Shown here: one piece after another, positions 35,366-43,502 of the stretch
Layout of the letters: every line of letters begins with the position of its first letter
How positions within the stretch are numbered: position 1 is the stretch's first letter
Assembly (NCBI RefSeq): GCF_022761125.1
Contig: NZ_JAKWJR010000003.1
Location: forward strand, 62,001 to 126,000
Direction of reading: 5' to 3'
DNA from: Nocardioides sp. SR21
GTDB lineage: Bacteria > Actinomycetota > Actinomycetes > Propionibacteriales > Nocardioidaceae
DNA: 64,000 nt
The notes under the pieces: generated by a model
The model's input: only the letters and a program-made list of their open reading frames with translations
What the model was told of the DNA's origin: nothing
Database searches by the model: none
Made by a program: the position numbers and the translations under genes

Positions 35366-35666
35366 GACCCCATCCTGGCGAAGGTTCGAGGGGGCGTCCA
35401 CGTCACGGCACCACCTGGCTCTCGGTCGCCTGCGGGTTGCTGTGTGGTTGCGACCGACAGGGCTTCTTACGCGGGTACGGCCGCAACGGGCTGGCGCTGC
35501 TTCCCGGCTTTCGGTCGTGGCCTCCGGTGGTTGAGGAAGGCGCGTTAGCGCCTGTCTCGAAACCACCACCAAAGTGCTCAGAACTATTTCTCGGAAGTGT
35601 CCACATCCCGGTCAACCACGGGCTTTTCGAGGCCTCACTGTCGGTGGTCGGTGCTTGGGTTGAACC
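35366..35666. other. 301-base gap between a membrane gene and a DUF222/HNH gene
   Basis: No credible ORF is seen. The gap carries an imperfect palindrome (35526-35567) with GGTGGTTGAG at one end and CTCGAAACCACC at the other. The segment just before the HNH gene is more AT-rich than the surroundings, and no clear ribosome site precedes 35667. Confidence 0.55.
35526..35567. repeat. REP-like imperfect palindrome
   Basis: Ends GGTGGTT...AACCACC and an inner GGCGC/GCGCC pair form a cruciform-like element. The right half reads GTCTCGAAACCACC, the terminal sequence shared with other short palindromes in this window. It lies about 100 bases before the DUF222/HNH gene. Confidence 0.6.
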
Positions 35667-36914
35667 ATGACAGCGATCGCCACTCCGAGACACCGCGTGT
35701 CGGTGGCGACCGCGCACGTCCAGTCGGAGCTCGACGCCGTTGCCGACGCATCGGTGTGGTCGATGGACGCCGCGGAGACCGCTGACACCCTGGTCGCGCT
35801 GACCCGCGCCGAGGCCAAGCTGGCCGAGCTGAAGGCACGCGTGGCCGCGCATGCCGACGACCTGCACGTCGGGCAGGAGGTCGGCGCCGCCTCCGCGGCG
35901 AGCTGGCTGGCGCACACCACCAACACCACCCGACCGGCAGCGGCCGGCACCGTGAAGCTCGGCCACTCCCTCGAAGCGCATCCCCTCACGCGGGACGCGC
36001 TCGCTCACGGCGACGTCCTGGTCGACCAGGCCCGCGTCATCGTGCACGCCGTCGACCAGCTCCCCGACGACATCGACCGCGACCTCGTCGCCAAAGCCGA
36101 AGCCCACCTGGTCGCCGAAGCCCAGCACCACGACGCCAAGGGTCTGCGGGTGTTGGGCAAGCACCTGTTCGAGGTGATCGCGCCCGACGAGGCCGACGCC
36201 CGCGAGGCCGCGATCCTCGAGGCCGAGGAGAAGGCCGCCGCCAAGGCCTGTCACCTGGCGATGTACGACGACGGACACGGCAAGACCCACGGCCGGTTCA
36301 CCATCCCCACCGCCGTCGAAGGCGCCCTGCTGCGCAAGATCCTGCTCGCGATCACCGCACCCAAGCACCAGCACGCCACCCACGGCGCGGGAGCCGAACG
36401 CCTCCCCACCCCCGAGGCCATGGGGCAGGCGCTGTGCGAGCTCATCACCCGCTACCCCACGAACAGGCTCCCGAAGAGCGGCGGCCTGCCCGCCACCCTC
36501 CTGGTCCTCATCGACGAAGACTCGCTGACGGGTCGTGTGGAGAAGGCCGGGGTGCTCGACACCGGGGAGGGGATCAGCCCCGGCGCGACCCGGCGGCTGC
36601 TGTGCGAGGCCGAGGTCATCCCCGTCGTCCTCGACGGCGACTCCCAGCCCCTCGACGTCGGACGTGGGCGGCGGCTGCACACCAAGGCCCAGCGCCACGC
36701 GATGGTCGTGCGCGACCGAGGCTGTCGCGCCGCAGGCTGCGACCGCACCCACACCCTCCAAGCCCACCACCAGATCGCATGGGCCCACGGCGGCCACACC
36801 AACCTCGACAACGCCGTCACGCTCTGCCACTGGCACCACCAACGCGCACACGACACGACCTACGAGACCACCTACCTGCCCAACGGCAACGTCACCTTCC
36901 ACCGACGCCAATAG
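35667..36914 (+). CDS. DUF222/HNH endonuclease domain protein (13E12 type)
   Basis: A 415-residue protein with an N-terminal DUF222 helical region and a C-terminal HNH domain (CRAAGCDRTHTLQAHHQIA, then DNAVTLCHWHHQRAH) containing the paired histidines, asparagine and final histidine. Members, known as the 13E12 repeat family in mycobacteria, are multicopy and behave like mobile or recombination-prone elements, though their activity is poorly known. Upstream and downstream gaps are unusually long for this window and both hold palindromic repeats, fitting insertion between steroid genes. Confidence 0.85.
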   Translation: MTAIATPRHRVSVATAHVQSELDAVADASVWSMDAAETADTLVALTRAEAKLAELKARVAAHADDLHVGQEVGAASAASWLAHTTNTTRPAAAGTVKLGHSLEAHPLTRDALAHGDVLVDQARVIVHAVDQLPDDIDRDLVAKAEAHLVAEAQHHDAKGLRVLGKHLFEVIAPDEADAREAAILEAEEKAAAKACHLAMYDDGHGKTHGRFTIPTAVEGALLRKILLAITAPKHQHATHGAGAERLPTPEAMGQALCELITRYPTNRLPKSGGLPATLLVLIDEDSLTGRVEKAGVLDTGEGISPGATRRLLCEAEVIPVVLDGDSQPLDVGRGRRLHTKAQRHAMVVRDRGCRAAGCDRTHTLQAHHQIAWAHGGHTNLDNAVTLCHWHHQRAHDTTYETTYLPNGNVTFHRRQ

Positions 36915-37118
36915 CCACCCGAACCATCGCTTCAAACGGTGACCACCACGGTCGACCACGACGAACCCGCAAGCCAACCAACCACCGCAACCACCTACGG
37001 GTGACCACAGACTGCGGCGACCCCGTTATCCGAAAACCAAGAACCGGTACCACCCACGCACCCGCAGGCCGCCCAGCCTCCGCCACCCCGCGCAGGCCAT
37101 CAGGCGCCCGCGCGGTCA

Positions 37119-37166
37119 GGTGGTTTCGAGGCTCGCTCCGCTCGGGCGGGCGACGAGCCTCGGACC
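37119..37166. repeat. REP-like palindrome downstream of the HNH gene
   Basis: GGTGGTTTCGAGGCTCG opens the element and CGAGCCTCGGACC closes it; the nine-base arms (37127-37135 and 37154-37162) are perfect. It sits in the 267-base gap (36915-37181), which otherwise holds no gene I can support, and may end transcription of both flanking genes. Confidence 0.65.
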
Positions 37167-37181
37167 AACGTCCTCGCAGTC

Positions 37182-37904
37182 TCAGTGCTTGCAGATCAGC
37201 CCGCCGTCGACGACGACCTCGGTGCCGGTGACGAAGGACGCGTCGTCGGAGAGCAGGAACGCGACGACGGTGGCGATCTCGCGTGGCTGAGCCATCCGCT
37301 GCAGCGGGGTGGCCTGCTCGAACTCCGCCTTGATCTCGGGGATGTCGAGGGCGGGCTGCAGCATCGGGGTCACCACGAAGCCGGGGCAGACGGCGTTGAC
37401 GCGGATGCCCTCGGGGCCGAGCTGGGCGGCCATCGACCGGGTCAGGCCGAGCATCCCTGCCTTCGAGGCGCAGTACGACGGGATCCACGGGTTGGCGGCG
37501 ATGCCCTCGATCGAGGAGATGCCGACGATCGACGGGCCGGCGGCTCGGTCGAGGTGGGGGAGTGCTGCCTGCGAGAGCAGGGCGTGCGCCCGGAGGTTCA
37601 CGTCGAGGACGGCGTCCCAGGACTCGGCGGTGAAGGCGCCGACCGGCTCCGGCGTCACCCGCCCGGCGGCGTGCACCAGCCCGGTGAGCCCGCCGAGCGC
37701 GTCCACCGCCTCGGCCACGGGCGCCTCGAGGTCGCCGGTGACGTCGACGACCTGGCCGTGGGCGCCGATCCGTGCGGCGACCTCGAGCGTGTCCGGGGCG
37801 AGGTCCCAGATCGCGACCTTCGCGCCGCGCTCGACCAGCACCTCGGCGGACGCCAGCCCGATGCCGGACGCGCCACCGGTGACGATGACCCGCTTGCCGT
37901 TCAC
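37182..37904 (-). CDS. Short-chain dehydrogenase/reductase
   Basis: A 240-residue classical SDR. VTGGASGIGLASA is the NAD(P) motif, HAAGRV replaces the usual NNAG, and YCASKAG (about residues 148-154) has the catalytic Tyr and Lys. An acidic residue at the end of the second strand (IWDLAPD) suggests NAD preference. The GTG overlaps the stop of the upstream alcohol dehydrogenase (GTGA). Beside a Baeyer-Villiger enzyme and an esterase it might oxidise the released alcohol, for example a 17-beta-hydroxysteroid; this is inference. Confidence 0.85.
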   Translation of the reverse strand: MNGKRVIVTGGASGIGLASAEVLVERGAKVAIWDLAPDTLEVAARIGAHGQVVDVTGDLEAPVAEAVDALGGLTGLVHAAGRVTPEPVGAFTAESWDAVLDVNLRAHALLSQAALPHLDRAAGPSIVGISSIEGIAANPWIPSYCASKAGMLGLTRSMAAQLGPEGIRVNAVCPGFVVTPMLQPALDIPEIKAEFEQATPLQRMAQPREIATVVAFLLSDDASFVTGTEVVVDGGLICKH

Positions 37905-38923
37905 AGGACGAACCGCGCCTTGATGCAGTCCGAACCACGTGCTCCGACAGCGGCGTACGCCGCCGCTGCGTCGTCGAGGTCGAACGTGTGCGTGAACAGG
38001 CCGCCGGTGTCGATGCGGCCGTGCTGCACGAGCGGGACCAGGGCCCCCCAGGTGCGGTGGACCGGAGCGGTGGTCATCCGCAGCGTGATGCTGCGGTAGA
38101 CGCCCATCAGCGCGCCGAGCGGGTAGGGGTTCATGTCGTGCACCCCGATCAGCGAGACGGTGCCGCCGGCACGGACGACGTTGAAGGCGTCGTCGATCGT
38201 GGCGTCGATGGCGACCGCGTCGACCACCGAGTCGGCGCCCCGCCCGCCGGTCGCCGCCATGACCGCGTCGTGCAGCGGCCCGTCGACACTCACCGCGCCC
38301 CCCTTCGCCGCGAGGTCGCGACGGCCGGCGACCGGGTCGTAGGCGAGCACCTGCCCGGCACCCTGGAGCAGCGCTGAGCGCACCGCGCACTGACCGACCG
38401 CGCCGAGGCCGAGGACGACCACGGTGCCGCCCGGCGGGATGTCCGCGCGCTGCGCGCCGGCCCAGCCGGTGCCGAGGTTGTCGGTGAGCAGCAGCGCGGC
38501 CTCGTCGTCGACCCCGTCCGGGATGCGCAGCAGCTGGAAGTCGGCGGCGGGTACGGCGAGCAGCTCGCTCTGCCCGCCACCGAGCTCGCCGGACCCGAAC
38601 ACCTTCGGGCCCTGGACGCAGGTCACGGGGTCGCCGGTCGCACACCCGACACAGTCGCCGCAGCCCGCGACCGAGGCGACGAGCACGCGGTCGCCGGGAC
38701 GGAAGCGGCGTACGTCGGCGCCGACCTCGACGACCTCGCCGATCACCTCGTGGCCGACGGCCACCGGGAAGAACGGGAGGTCGCCGTCGTAGAAGTGCAG
38801 GTCGGACCCGCAGATGGCGGCGGAGCTGACGCGGACCAGCGCGTCACCCGCGCCGGTGAGGGTCGGATCCGGGACGGTCTCGACGGAGATCTGGCCGGGC
38901 CCGGTGACGGTGACGGAGCGCAT
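37901..38923 (-). CDS. Zinc-dependent alcohol dehydrogenase
   Basis: A 340-residue medium-chain dehydrogenase. ICGSDLHFYDG and GHEVIGEV hold the catalytic zinc ligands, CGDCVGCATGDPVTC the four-cysteine structural zinc site, and VVVLGLGAVGQCAV the NAD motif. ATG at 38923 is preferred over one three codons upstream because TACGGT (38931-38936) ends exactly seven bases before it, the spacing seen for leaderless genes here. It heads an operon with the SDR and diverges from the BVMO gene. Confidence 0.88.
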   Translation of the reverse strand: MRSVTVTGPGQISVETVPDPTLTGAGDALVRVSSAAICGSDLHFYDGDLPFFPVAVGHEVIGEVVEVGADVRRFRPGDRVLVASVAGCGDCVGCATGDPVTCVQGPKVFGSGELGGGQSELLAVPAADFQLLRIPDGVDDEAALLLTDNLGTGWAGAQRADIPPGGTVVVLGLGAVGQCAVRSALLQGAGQVLAYDPVAGRRDLAAKGGAVSVDGPLHDAVMAATGGRGADSVVDAVAIDATIDDAFNVVRAGGTVSLIGVHDMNPYPLGALMGVYRSITLRMTTAPVHRTWGALVPLVQHGRIDTGGLFTHTFDLDDAAAAYAAVGARGSDCIKARFVL

Positions 38924-38930
38924 GGCGCAC

Positions 38931-38970
38931 ACCGTAGGGCTGTTTACACATTCTGAAAAGTGTGTACTTT
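38931..38970. promoter_or_regulatory. Divergent leaderless promoters with a TetR-type palindrome
   Basis: Reverse TACGGT (38931-38936) serves the alcohol dehydrogenase and forward TACTTT (38965-38970) the BVMO, each seven bases from its start codon. Between them lies an imperfect 22-base inverted repeat (38945-38966) with outer TACACA/TGTGTA arms. It differs from the KstR and KstR2 motifs, so the TetR regulator encoded downstream of the BVMO is the likely binder. Confidence 0.6.
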
Positions 38971-38977
38971 ACGGCGC

Positions 38978-40897
38978 ATGCGCAACGTGCACGCCGGCCT
39001 GCCGTTCACGGCCGCCGAGTTCTCCGACGAGCAGCTGGCCGCCGCGCTGGAGGACCTGTCGGTCCCGGCGCTGCTGGTGTCCTGCGTGCACATGAGCCGG
39101 CCCGAGGACCGGGCCGCGATCCTCGCGAGCGAGCTGCGCCCCCAGGGGAGCTTCCTCAACGAGTACCAGGGCTTCCTGGACGCCGACGCCCAGGCGAGGG
39201 CCCGTGCCTTCGCCCTCGACGTGGTCCGTGACTGGCGCGACCGCGGCTGCCCCGAGCCGGAGCCCGTCTCGCCCGCGATGGTCAAGCAGCTGATGGAGTG
39301 GATCGTCGGGGCAGCGGTCGGCGACGAGTACGTGCCGCTGGTGCTCGAGGAGCTCGAGCTCGACGGTGCGGACGAGCGCGCGGGCGCCCCGGTCGCCGGC
39401 GCCGCGGACTACCCCGTGGTCATCATCGGCGCCGGGATGTCGGGCATCCTCGCCGCGATCCGGGTCTCCCAGGCCGGCTTCCCGTTCGTGATCGTCGAGA
39501 AGAACGCCGGCCCCGGCGGCACCTGGTGGGAGAACTCCTACCCCGGTGCGCGCGTGGACGTGGGCAGCCACTTCTACTGCTACAGCTTCGAGCCCGCCGA
39601 CCACTGGACCGAGTTCTTCCCGCAGCAGCCGGAGGTGCAGGCGTACTTCCAGGGTGTCTTCGACAAGCACGGGCTGGGGGACCACACCCGCTTCTCCACC
39701 GAGGTCGTCGGCGCGACCTGGGACGAGGCGGCGGGGACCTGGTCGGTCGAGCTCGACACCGGCGAGTCCCTCGTCGCCCGGGCCGTGGTGGCGGCGGTCG
39801 GCCAGATGAACCGGCCGTTCGTGCCCGACGTCCCGGGCGGCTTCGACGGGCCGGCGTTCCACACCGCGCGGTGGGACCACGACGTCGACGTCACCGGCAA
39901 GCGGGTGGTGATGGTCGGGGCCGGCGCGACGGGCTTCCAGGTCGCGCCCGCGATCGCGGACCAGGTGAAGTCGCTGACCGTCCTCCAGCGCACCGCCCAG
40001 TGGATGTTCCCGAACCCCGGCTACCACGACCGGGTGGGTCCCGGCGTCGGGTGGGCGATCCGGCACCTGCCGTTCTACGGCCGCTGGTTCCGGTTCCTGA
40101 TCTTCTGGCCGAGCTGCGACGCCGCGTTCGCCGCTGCGAAGGTGGACCCGGACTGGGAGCCCCAGGCGACCTCGGTCAGCGAGATCAACGACATCGTCCG
40201 CACGATGTTCTCCGAGTGGATCACCAGCCAGCTGCCCGACGACCCCGAGCTGGTCGCGAAGGTCGTGCCGGACTACCCGGCGACCGGCAAGCGCACGCTG
40301 CAGGACAACGGCAGCTGGCTGCAGACGCTCAGCAGGGACAACGTGACCCTGGTGCGCGCGGGCGTCGACCGGCTCGAGGCCGACGGCGTCGTCGACGACC
40401 AGGGGGAGCTCCACCCGGCCGACGTGGTCGTCTGGGCGACCGGGTTCCGGGTCAACGACTTCCTGCTGCCGCTGCGCATCATCGGGCGCGACGGCCAGGA
40501 CCTGCGCGAGACGTGGGGGAGCGCGCCGCGCGCCCACCTCGGGGTGACGGTCAGCGGCTTCCCGAACCTCTTCCTGCTCTACGGCCCGAACACCAACCTG
40601 GCCAGCGGCGGCAGCATCATCTTCGCCTCGGAGTGCGAGGTCACGTTCATGGTCGAGTGCCTCCGGCTGCTCGCCGAGAGCGGCAGCGCGGCGATCGAGC
40701 CCACGCGTGCGGCGTACGACGACTGGTACGAGCGGGTCCAGGCCGAGGCGCAGACGATGGTGTGGGCGTCGCCGCACATCGAGCACAACTACTACAAGAA
40801 CGCCGAGGGCGACGTGCACGGGATCAACCCGTTCCGGATCGTCGACTACTGGGGCTGGACCCGCCGCCCCGACCCGGCCGACTACCAGCTGTCGTGA
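38978..40897 (+). CDS. Type I Baeyer-Villiger monooxygenase (HAPMO-type, extended N-terminus)
   Basis: A 639-residue FAD/NADPH enzyme inserting oxygen beside a ketone to give an ester. Two Rossmann motifs (IIGAGMSG at about 156 and MVGAGATG at about 314) flank the type I fingerprint FDGPAFHTARWD. The roughly 140-residue N-terminal extension and total length are those of 4-hydroxyacetophenone monooxygenase-type enzymes (HAPMO, about 640). ATG at 38978 has a -10 seven bases upstream. With the downstream esterase and divergent dehydrogenases it forms a ketone-to-acid-plus-alcohol module; the substrate is unknown. Confidence 0.92.
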   Translation: MRNVHAGLPFTAAEFSDEQLAAALEDLSVPALLVSCVHMSRPEDRAAILASELRPQGSFLNEYQGFLDADAQARARAFALDVVRDWRDRGCPEPEPVSPAMVKQLMEWIVGAAVGDEYVPLVLEELELDGADERAGAPVAGAADYPVVIIGAGMSGILAAIRVSQAGFPFVIVEKNAGPGGTWWENSYPGARVDVGSHFYCYSFEPADHWTEFFPQQPEVQAYFQGVFDKHGLGDHTRFSTEVVGATWDEAAGTWSVELDTGESLVARAVVAAVGQMNRPFVPDVPGGFDGPAFHTARWDHDVDVTGKRVVMVGAGATGFQVAPAIADQVKSLTVLQRTAQWMFPNPGYHDRVGPGVGWAIRHLPFYGRWFRFLIFWPSCDAAFAAAKVDPDWEPQATSVSEINDIVRTMFSEWITSQLPDDPELVAKVVPDYPATGKRTLQDNGSWLQTLSRDNVTLVRAGVDRLEADGVVDDQGELHPADVVVWATGFRVNDFLLPLRIIGRDGQDLRETWGSAPRAHLGVTVSGFPNLFLLYGPNTNLASGGSIIFASECEVTFMVECLRLLAESGSAAIEPTRAAYDDWYERVQAEAQTMVWASPHIEHNYYKNAEGDVHGINPFRIVDYWGWTRRPDPADYQLS

Positions 40898-41475
40898 CCG
40901 CCCGGGACCGCTCGCGCGAGCGCATCCTCGACGCCGCCGAGGTCTGCCTGCGGCGCGACGGGATCCGGCGTACGACGGTGCAGGCGGTCGCCGACGAGGC
41001 CGGGCTGTCGCGGGTGTACGTCTACCGGTTCTTCCCGGACAAGTCGACGCTGGTGTCGGCGGCGCTGATCCGACGCGACGAGGCGTTCTGGGCGACCGCG
41101 AACGCGCGGGTGTCCGCAGCTGCGTCGTTCTCGGAGATGGTCGCCGAGGCCGTGGCGATGTCGAGCGAGTCCCCGCTCGGACCGCTGGCGCTCGCGCTGG
41201 CCGAGTCGGAGCCGCAGGAGTTCGCCGAGGTGATGGGCACCTTCGTCCACGAGGTCGTCCCCGGCCTGGCCGGCTTCTGGGTCGAGCAGCTGACGGCCGC
41301 GCAAGAACGCGGGTTGGTCCGCGCCGACCTCGACGTCGTCGCGGGCGCAGAGTGGGTGATCCGCATTGTCGTCTCGCTGGTCGGGGTCCCGGGCCGGGCC
41401 GTGGACATCACCGACCGTGCCTCGTTGGTCGCGCACCTCGACGCGTTCCTGAGCCCGGCGTTCGCCGATGCTTAG
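40894..41475 (+). CDS. TetR-family regulator of the BVMO cluster
   Basis: A 193-residue TetR-type repressor. The N-terminal helix-turn-helix spans about residues 8-52 (ERILDAAEVCLRRDGIRRTT, VADEAGLSRVYVYRFFPDK). The GTG overlaps the BVMO stop (GTGA) and its own stop overlaps the esterase start by eight bases, so it is made with the enzymes it probably controls. The likely operator is the palindrome at 38945-38966. The C-terminal ligand domain gives no clue to the inducer. Confidence 0.85.
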   Translation: MTARDRSRERILDAAEVCLRRDGIRRTTVQAVADEAGLSRVYVYRFFPDKSTLVSAALIRRDEAFWATANARVSAAASFSEMVAEAVAMSSESPLGPLALALAESEPQEFAEVMGTFVHEVVPGLAGFWVEQLTAAQERGLVRADLDVVAGAEWVIRIVVSLVGVPGRAVDITDRASLVAHLDAFLSPAFADA

Positions 41476-42382
41476 CCGTCTGGGGGCGGGTCGCTTCCAC
41501 CCCGAGCTCCGCGCCGGCTCCCGGTTGCTGCCGCGTGCCGCGGTCAGCCCGCGGCTCGTTCCGCTGCTGCGCAAGGGGATCCAGCGGCTGCCTGCCGACC
41601 CCGACTTCGTCGAGAGCGCGGTCTCGCCGACCGCCGCGGTCCGGGTGTACCGCCCGGCGCACGCGCCGTCGCCGAGCCCGGCGCTCCTCTACATCCACGG
41701 TGGGGGGCTGCTCATCGGCAGCCCGTTGCAGGACGAGGCGGCGCTGCGGTCCATCGCCGACGAGCTCGGCGTCGTGGTCGCGACGGTCCGGTACCGCCTC
41801 GCTCCCGAGCACCGGTACCCCGCCGCACGCGACGACTGCTACGACGCACTGCGCTGGCTCGCGGACCAGCCCGGGGTCGATCCCACCCGGGTGGCGATCG
41901 GTGGCGGCAGCGCCGGGGGTGGGCTGGCGGCAGCGACCGCCCTGCACACGCGCGACCGTGGCGGGCCGGCCCTGTGCCTGCAGCTGCTCGTCTACCCGAT
42001 GCTCGACGACCGCACCGCCGTCCGGCCCGACCCGGACAGCGCCTGTCGGCGGCTGTGGAGCAACGAGGCCAACCACTACGGCTGGTCCAGCTACCTCGGC
42101 CACCAGCCCGGCCTGCCCGGCGTCGACCCGACGGCGGCGCCGGCGCGGTGCGACGACTTCGCCGGACTTCCACCGGCCTGGATCGGCGTCGGCACCCTCG
42201 ACCTCTTCCACGACGAGGCGCTCGCGTACGCCGCCCGGCTCCGGGCCGCGGGCGTCGCGTGCACGACCGGCGTCGTACCGGGCGCGTTCCACGGCTTCGA
42301 CGCCTTCGCTGGCAAGCCCGTCGTCCGCGAGTTCCGGGCCAGCCAGGTGGCGGCGCTGCGGTCCGGGTTCGGGCTCGACTAG
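41468..42382 (+). CDS. HSL-family esterase of the BVMO cluster
   Basis: A 304-residue esterase of the hormone-sensitive lipase type. YIHGGGLLIGSP is the oxyanion hole, IGGGSAGGGLAAA the nucleophile elbow (Ser at about 146), VGTLDLFHDE the acid and PGAFHGFDAF the histidine. Placed just after a Baeyer-Villiger enzyme, it most likely hydrolyses the ester produced. Its TAG stop overlaps the TAG of the convergent membrane gene (CTAG). Confidence 0.88.
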   Translation: MLSRLGAGRFHPELRAGSRLLPRAAVSPRLVPLLRKGIQRLPADPDFVESAVSPTAAVRVYRPAHAPSPSPALLYIHGGGLLIGSPLQDEAALRSIADELGVVVATVRYRLAPEHRYPAARDDCYDALRWLADQPGVDPTRVAIGGGSAGGGLAAATALHTRDRGGPALCLQLLVYPMLDDRTAVRPDPDSACRRLWSNEANHYGWSSYLGHQPGLPGVDPTAAPARCDDFAGLPPAWIGVGTLDLFHDEALAYAARLRAAGVACTTGVVPGAFHGFDAFAGKPVVREFRASQVAALRSGFGLD

Positions 42383-43386
42383 CGCCGCCGGATCCGCCAG
42401 CCCGCCCACGCGAAGGCGCCGAGCGGGATCGGCAGCCAGAACGAGAACAGCCGGTAGAGCAGCGTCGCGATGATCGCGGTCTCGGTGGGGACCCCGATCA
42501 GCGCGAGCATGCCGGTGAGGCCGACGTCGACGAAGCCGACGCCTCCGGGGGTGATCGGGATGATCGCGAGCGCCTGCGAGACGACGAACGCGAGCAGCAC
42601 CTCCGACGGCCGCGCGTGCACGCCGAACGCGACCAGGGCAGCGACCAGGGAGGCGTAGTCGAACATCCGGCTCGCGGCCATCGCGAACACCGACCGCCAC
42701 CAGCGGCCGCGGAACGCCTCGGCGATCCGCACGCGCTGGCCGAGCAGCCCGGCGGCGACCCCCGTCGGCGTGACCGAGCGGCGCACCCAGTGCAGCGTCC
42801 AGCCGATCCCGCGGCCGGCGACGTCGAGCACGCGCGGCCAGGTCAGGACGGTCACGCCGATCGTGACGATCACGGCGGCCAGGACCACCGAGACGACCAG
42901 GCCCAGCTGGAGCTGCTTGGCCGGCGGCGGCCCGATGAGCAGTGCCGGGATCGTCAGGATCGGCAGCAGGAACAGCACCGCGTTGTTGAGCAGCGCGATC
43001 GCGCCGAGCCCCGACGCGACCGACCGCGGCTCCTGGCCGTCGTCGATGAGGATCTTCGCCTGGATGACGCCCCCGGTCGCCCCTCCGCCCGGAAGGACCT
43101 TCGCGGCCGCGCTGCCGGCCAGCTGCGCGGTGGCCGTCGTACCCCACCCGGGCCGGTCGGGGGTGAGCGCGAGGCGGGTCAGCCACCACAGCGAGACGAG
43201 GCGCCCGACCTGGAGGAAGGCGAGCACGAAGAACCAGGGGACGTCGACCGTCGCGAGCTGCGGCCAGGACGCGAACATCGTCACCAGGCTCGGGGCCACG
43301 ATGTAGAGGCCGATCGCGGTGATCGTCAGCCCGACCGCCCGTCCGCCCCACCGCTTGACCAGCGTGCGGTGCGAGCGTTCGGTCAT
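42379..43386 (-). CDS. Lysylphosphatidylglycerol synthase-like membrane protein (UPF0104)
   Basis: A polytopic protein of 335 residues with about eight membrane helices, belonging to the AglD2/lysylphosphatidylglycerol synthase membrane-domain family. PGGGATGGVIQAKIL (about 85-99) and PITPGGVGFVDVGLTG (about 276-291) are its conserved motifs. The soluble aminoacyl-transferase half is absent, so it may flip or bind lipids instead. ATG at 43386 follows GGGAG; a TTG at 43449 in frame is possible. It diverges from hsaA across a KstR-like site. Confidence 0.8.
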   Translation of the reverse strand: MTERSHRTLVKRWGGRAVGLTITAIGLYIVAPSLVTMFASWPQLATVDVPWFFVLAFLQVGRLVSLWWLTRLALTPDRPGWGTTATAQLAGSAAAKVLPGGGATGGVIQAKILIDDGQEPRSVASGLGAIALLNNAVLFLLPILTIPALLIGPPPAKQLQLGLVVSVVLAAVIVTIGVTVLTWPRVLDVAGRGIGWTLHWVRRSVTPTGVAAGLLGQRVRIAEAFRGRWWRSVFAMAASRMFDYASLVAALVAFGVHARPSEVLLAFVVSQALAIIPITPGGVGFVDVGLTGMLALIGVPTETAIIATLLYRLFSFWLPIPLGAFAWAGWRIRRR

Positions 43387-43452
43387 GGCGCCACGCTCCC
43401 GGAGAGGTGGGGTGCCCGGGTTCACCCGTGGCGGGTGGTTCTCGACCAAAAC

Positions 43453-43470
43453 GAGAACGTGTTCTAGTAT
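43453..43470. promoter_or_regulatory. KstR-like operator overlapping the hsaA -10
   Basis: GAGAACGTGTTCTA (43453-43466) matches TnnAACnnGTTnnA at all fixed bases except the first. TAGTAT (43465-43470), a good -10, overlaps its right end. Transcription would start about 25 bases before the hsaA ATG, which unlike most starts here has a proper AGGAG. Confidence 0.7.
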
Positions 43471-43502
43471 CGGTCCTGTTCACTCAGTGACAGGAGATGT
43501 CG

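Noticed and set aside
35667..36914. Calling the HNH gene an insertion sequence or intein
   Set aside because: No transposase, terminal inverted repeats at its ends or host extein sequence are visible; it is a DUF222/HNH gene with nearby palindromes only.
38924..38932. An upstream ATG at 38932 for the alcohol dehydrogenase
   Set aside because: It would lie within the -10 TACGGT (38931-38936), which is spaced for the ATG at 38923.
38969..40819. A 616-codon reverse frame opposite the BVMO
   Set aside because: Antisense shadow; the BVMO has both Rossmann motifs and the type I fingerprint.
43497..43502. ATG at 43497 as the hsaA start
   Set aside because: It abuts AGGAG with no spacing; the ATG at 43503 has the normal six-base spacing.
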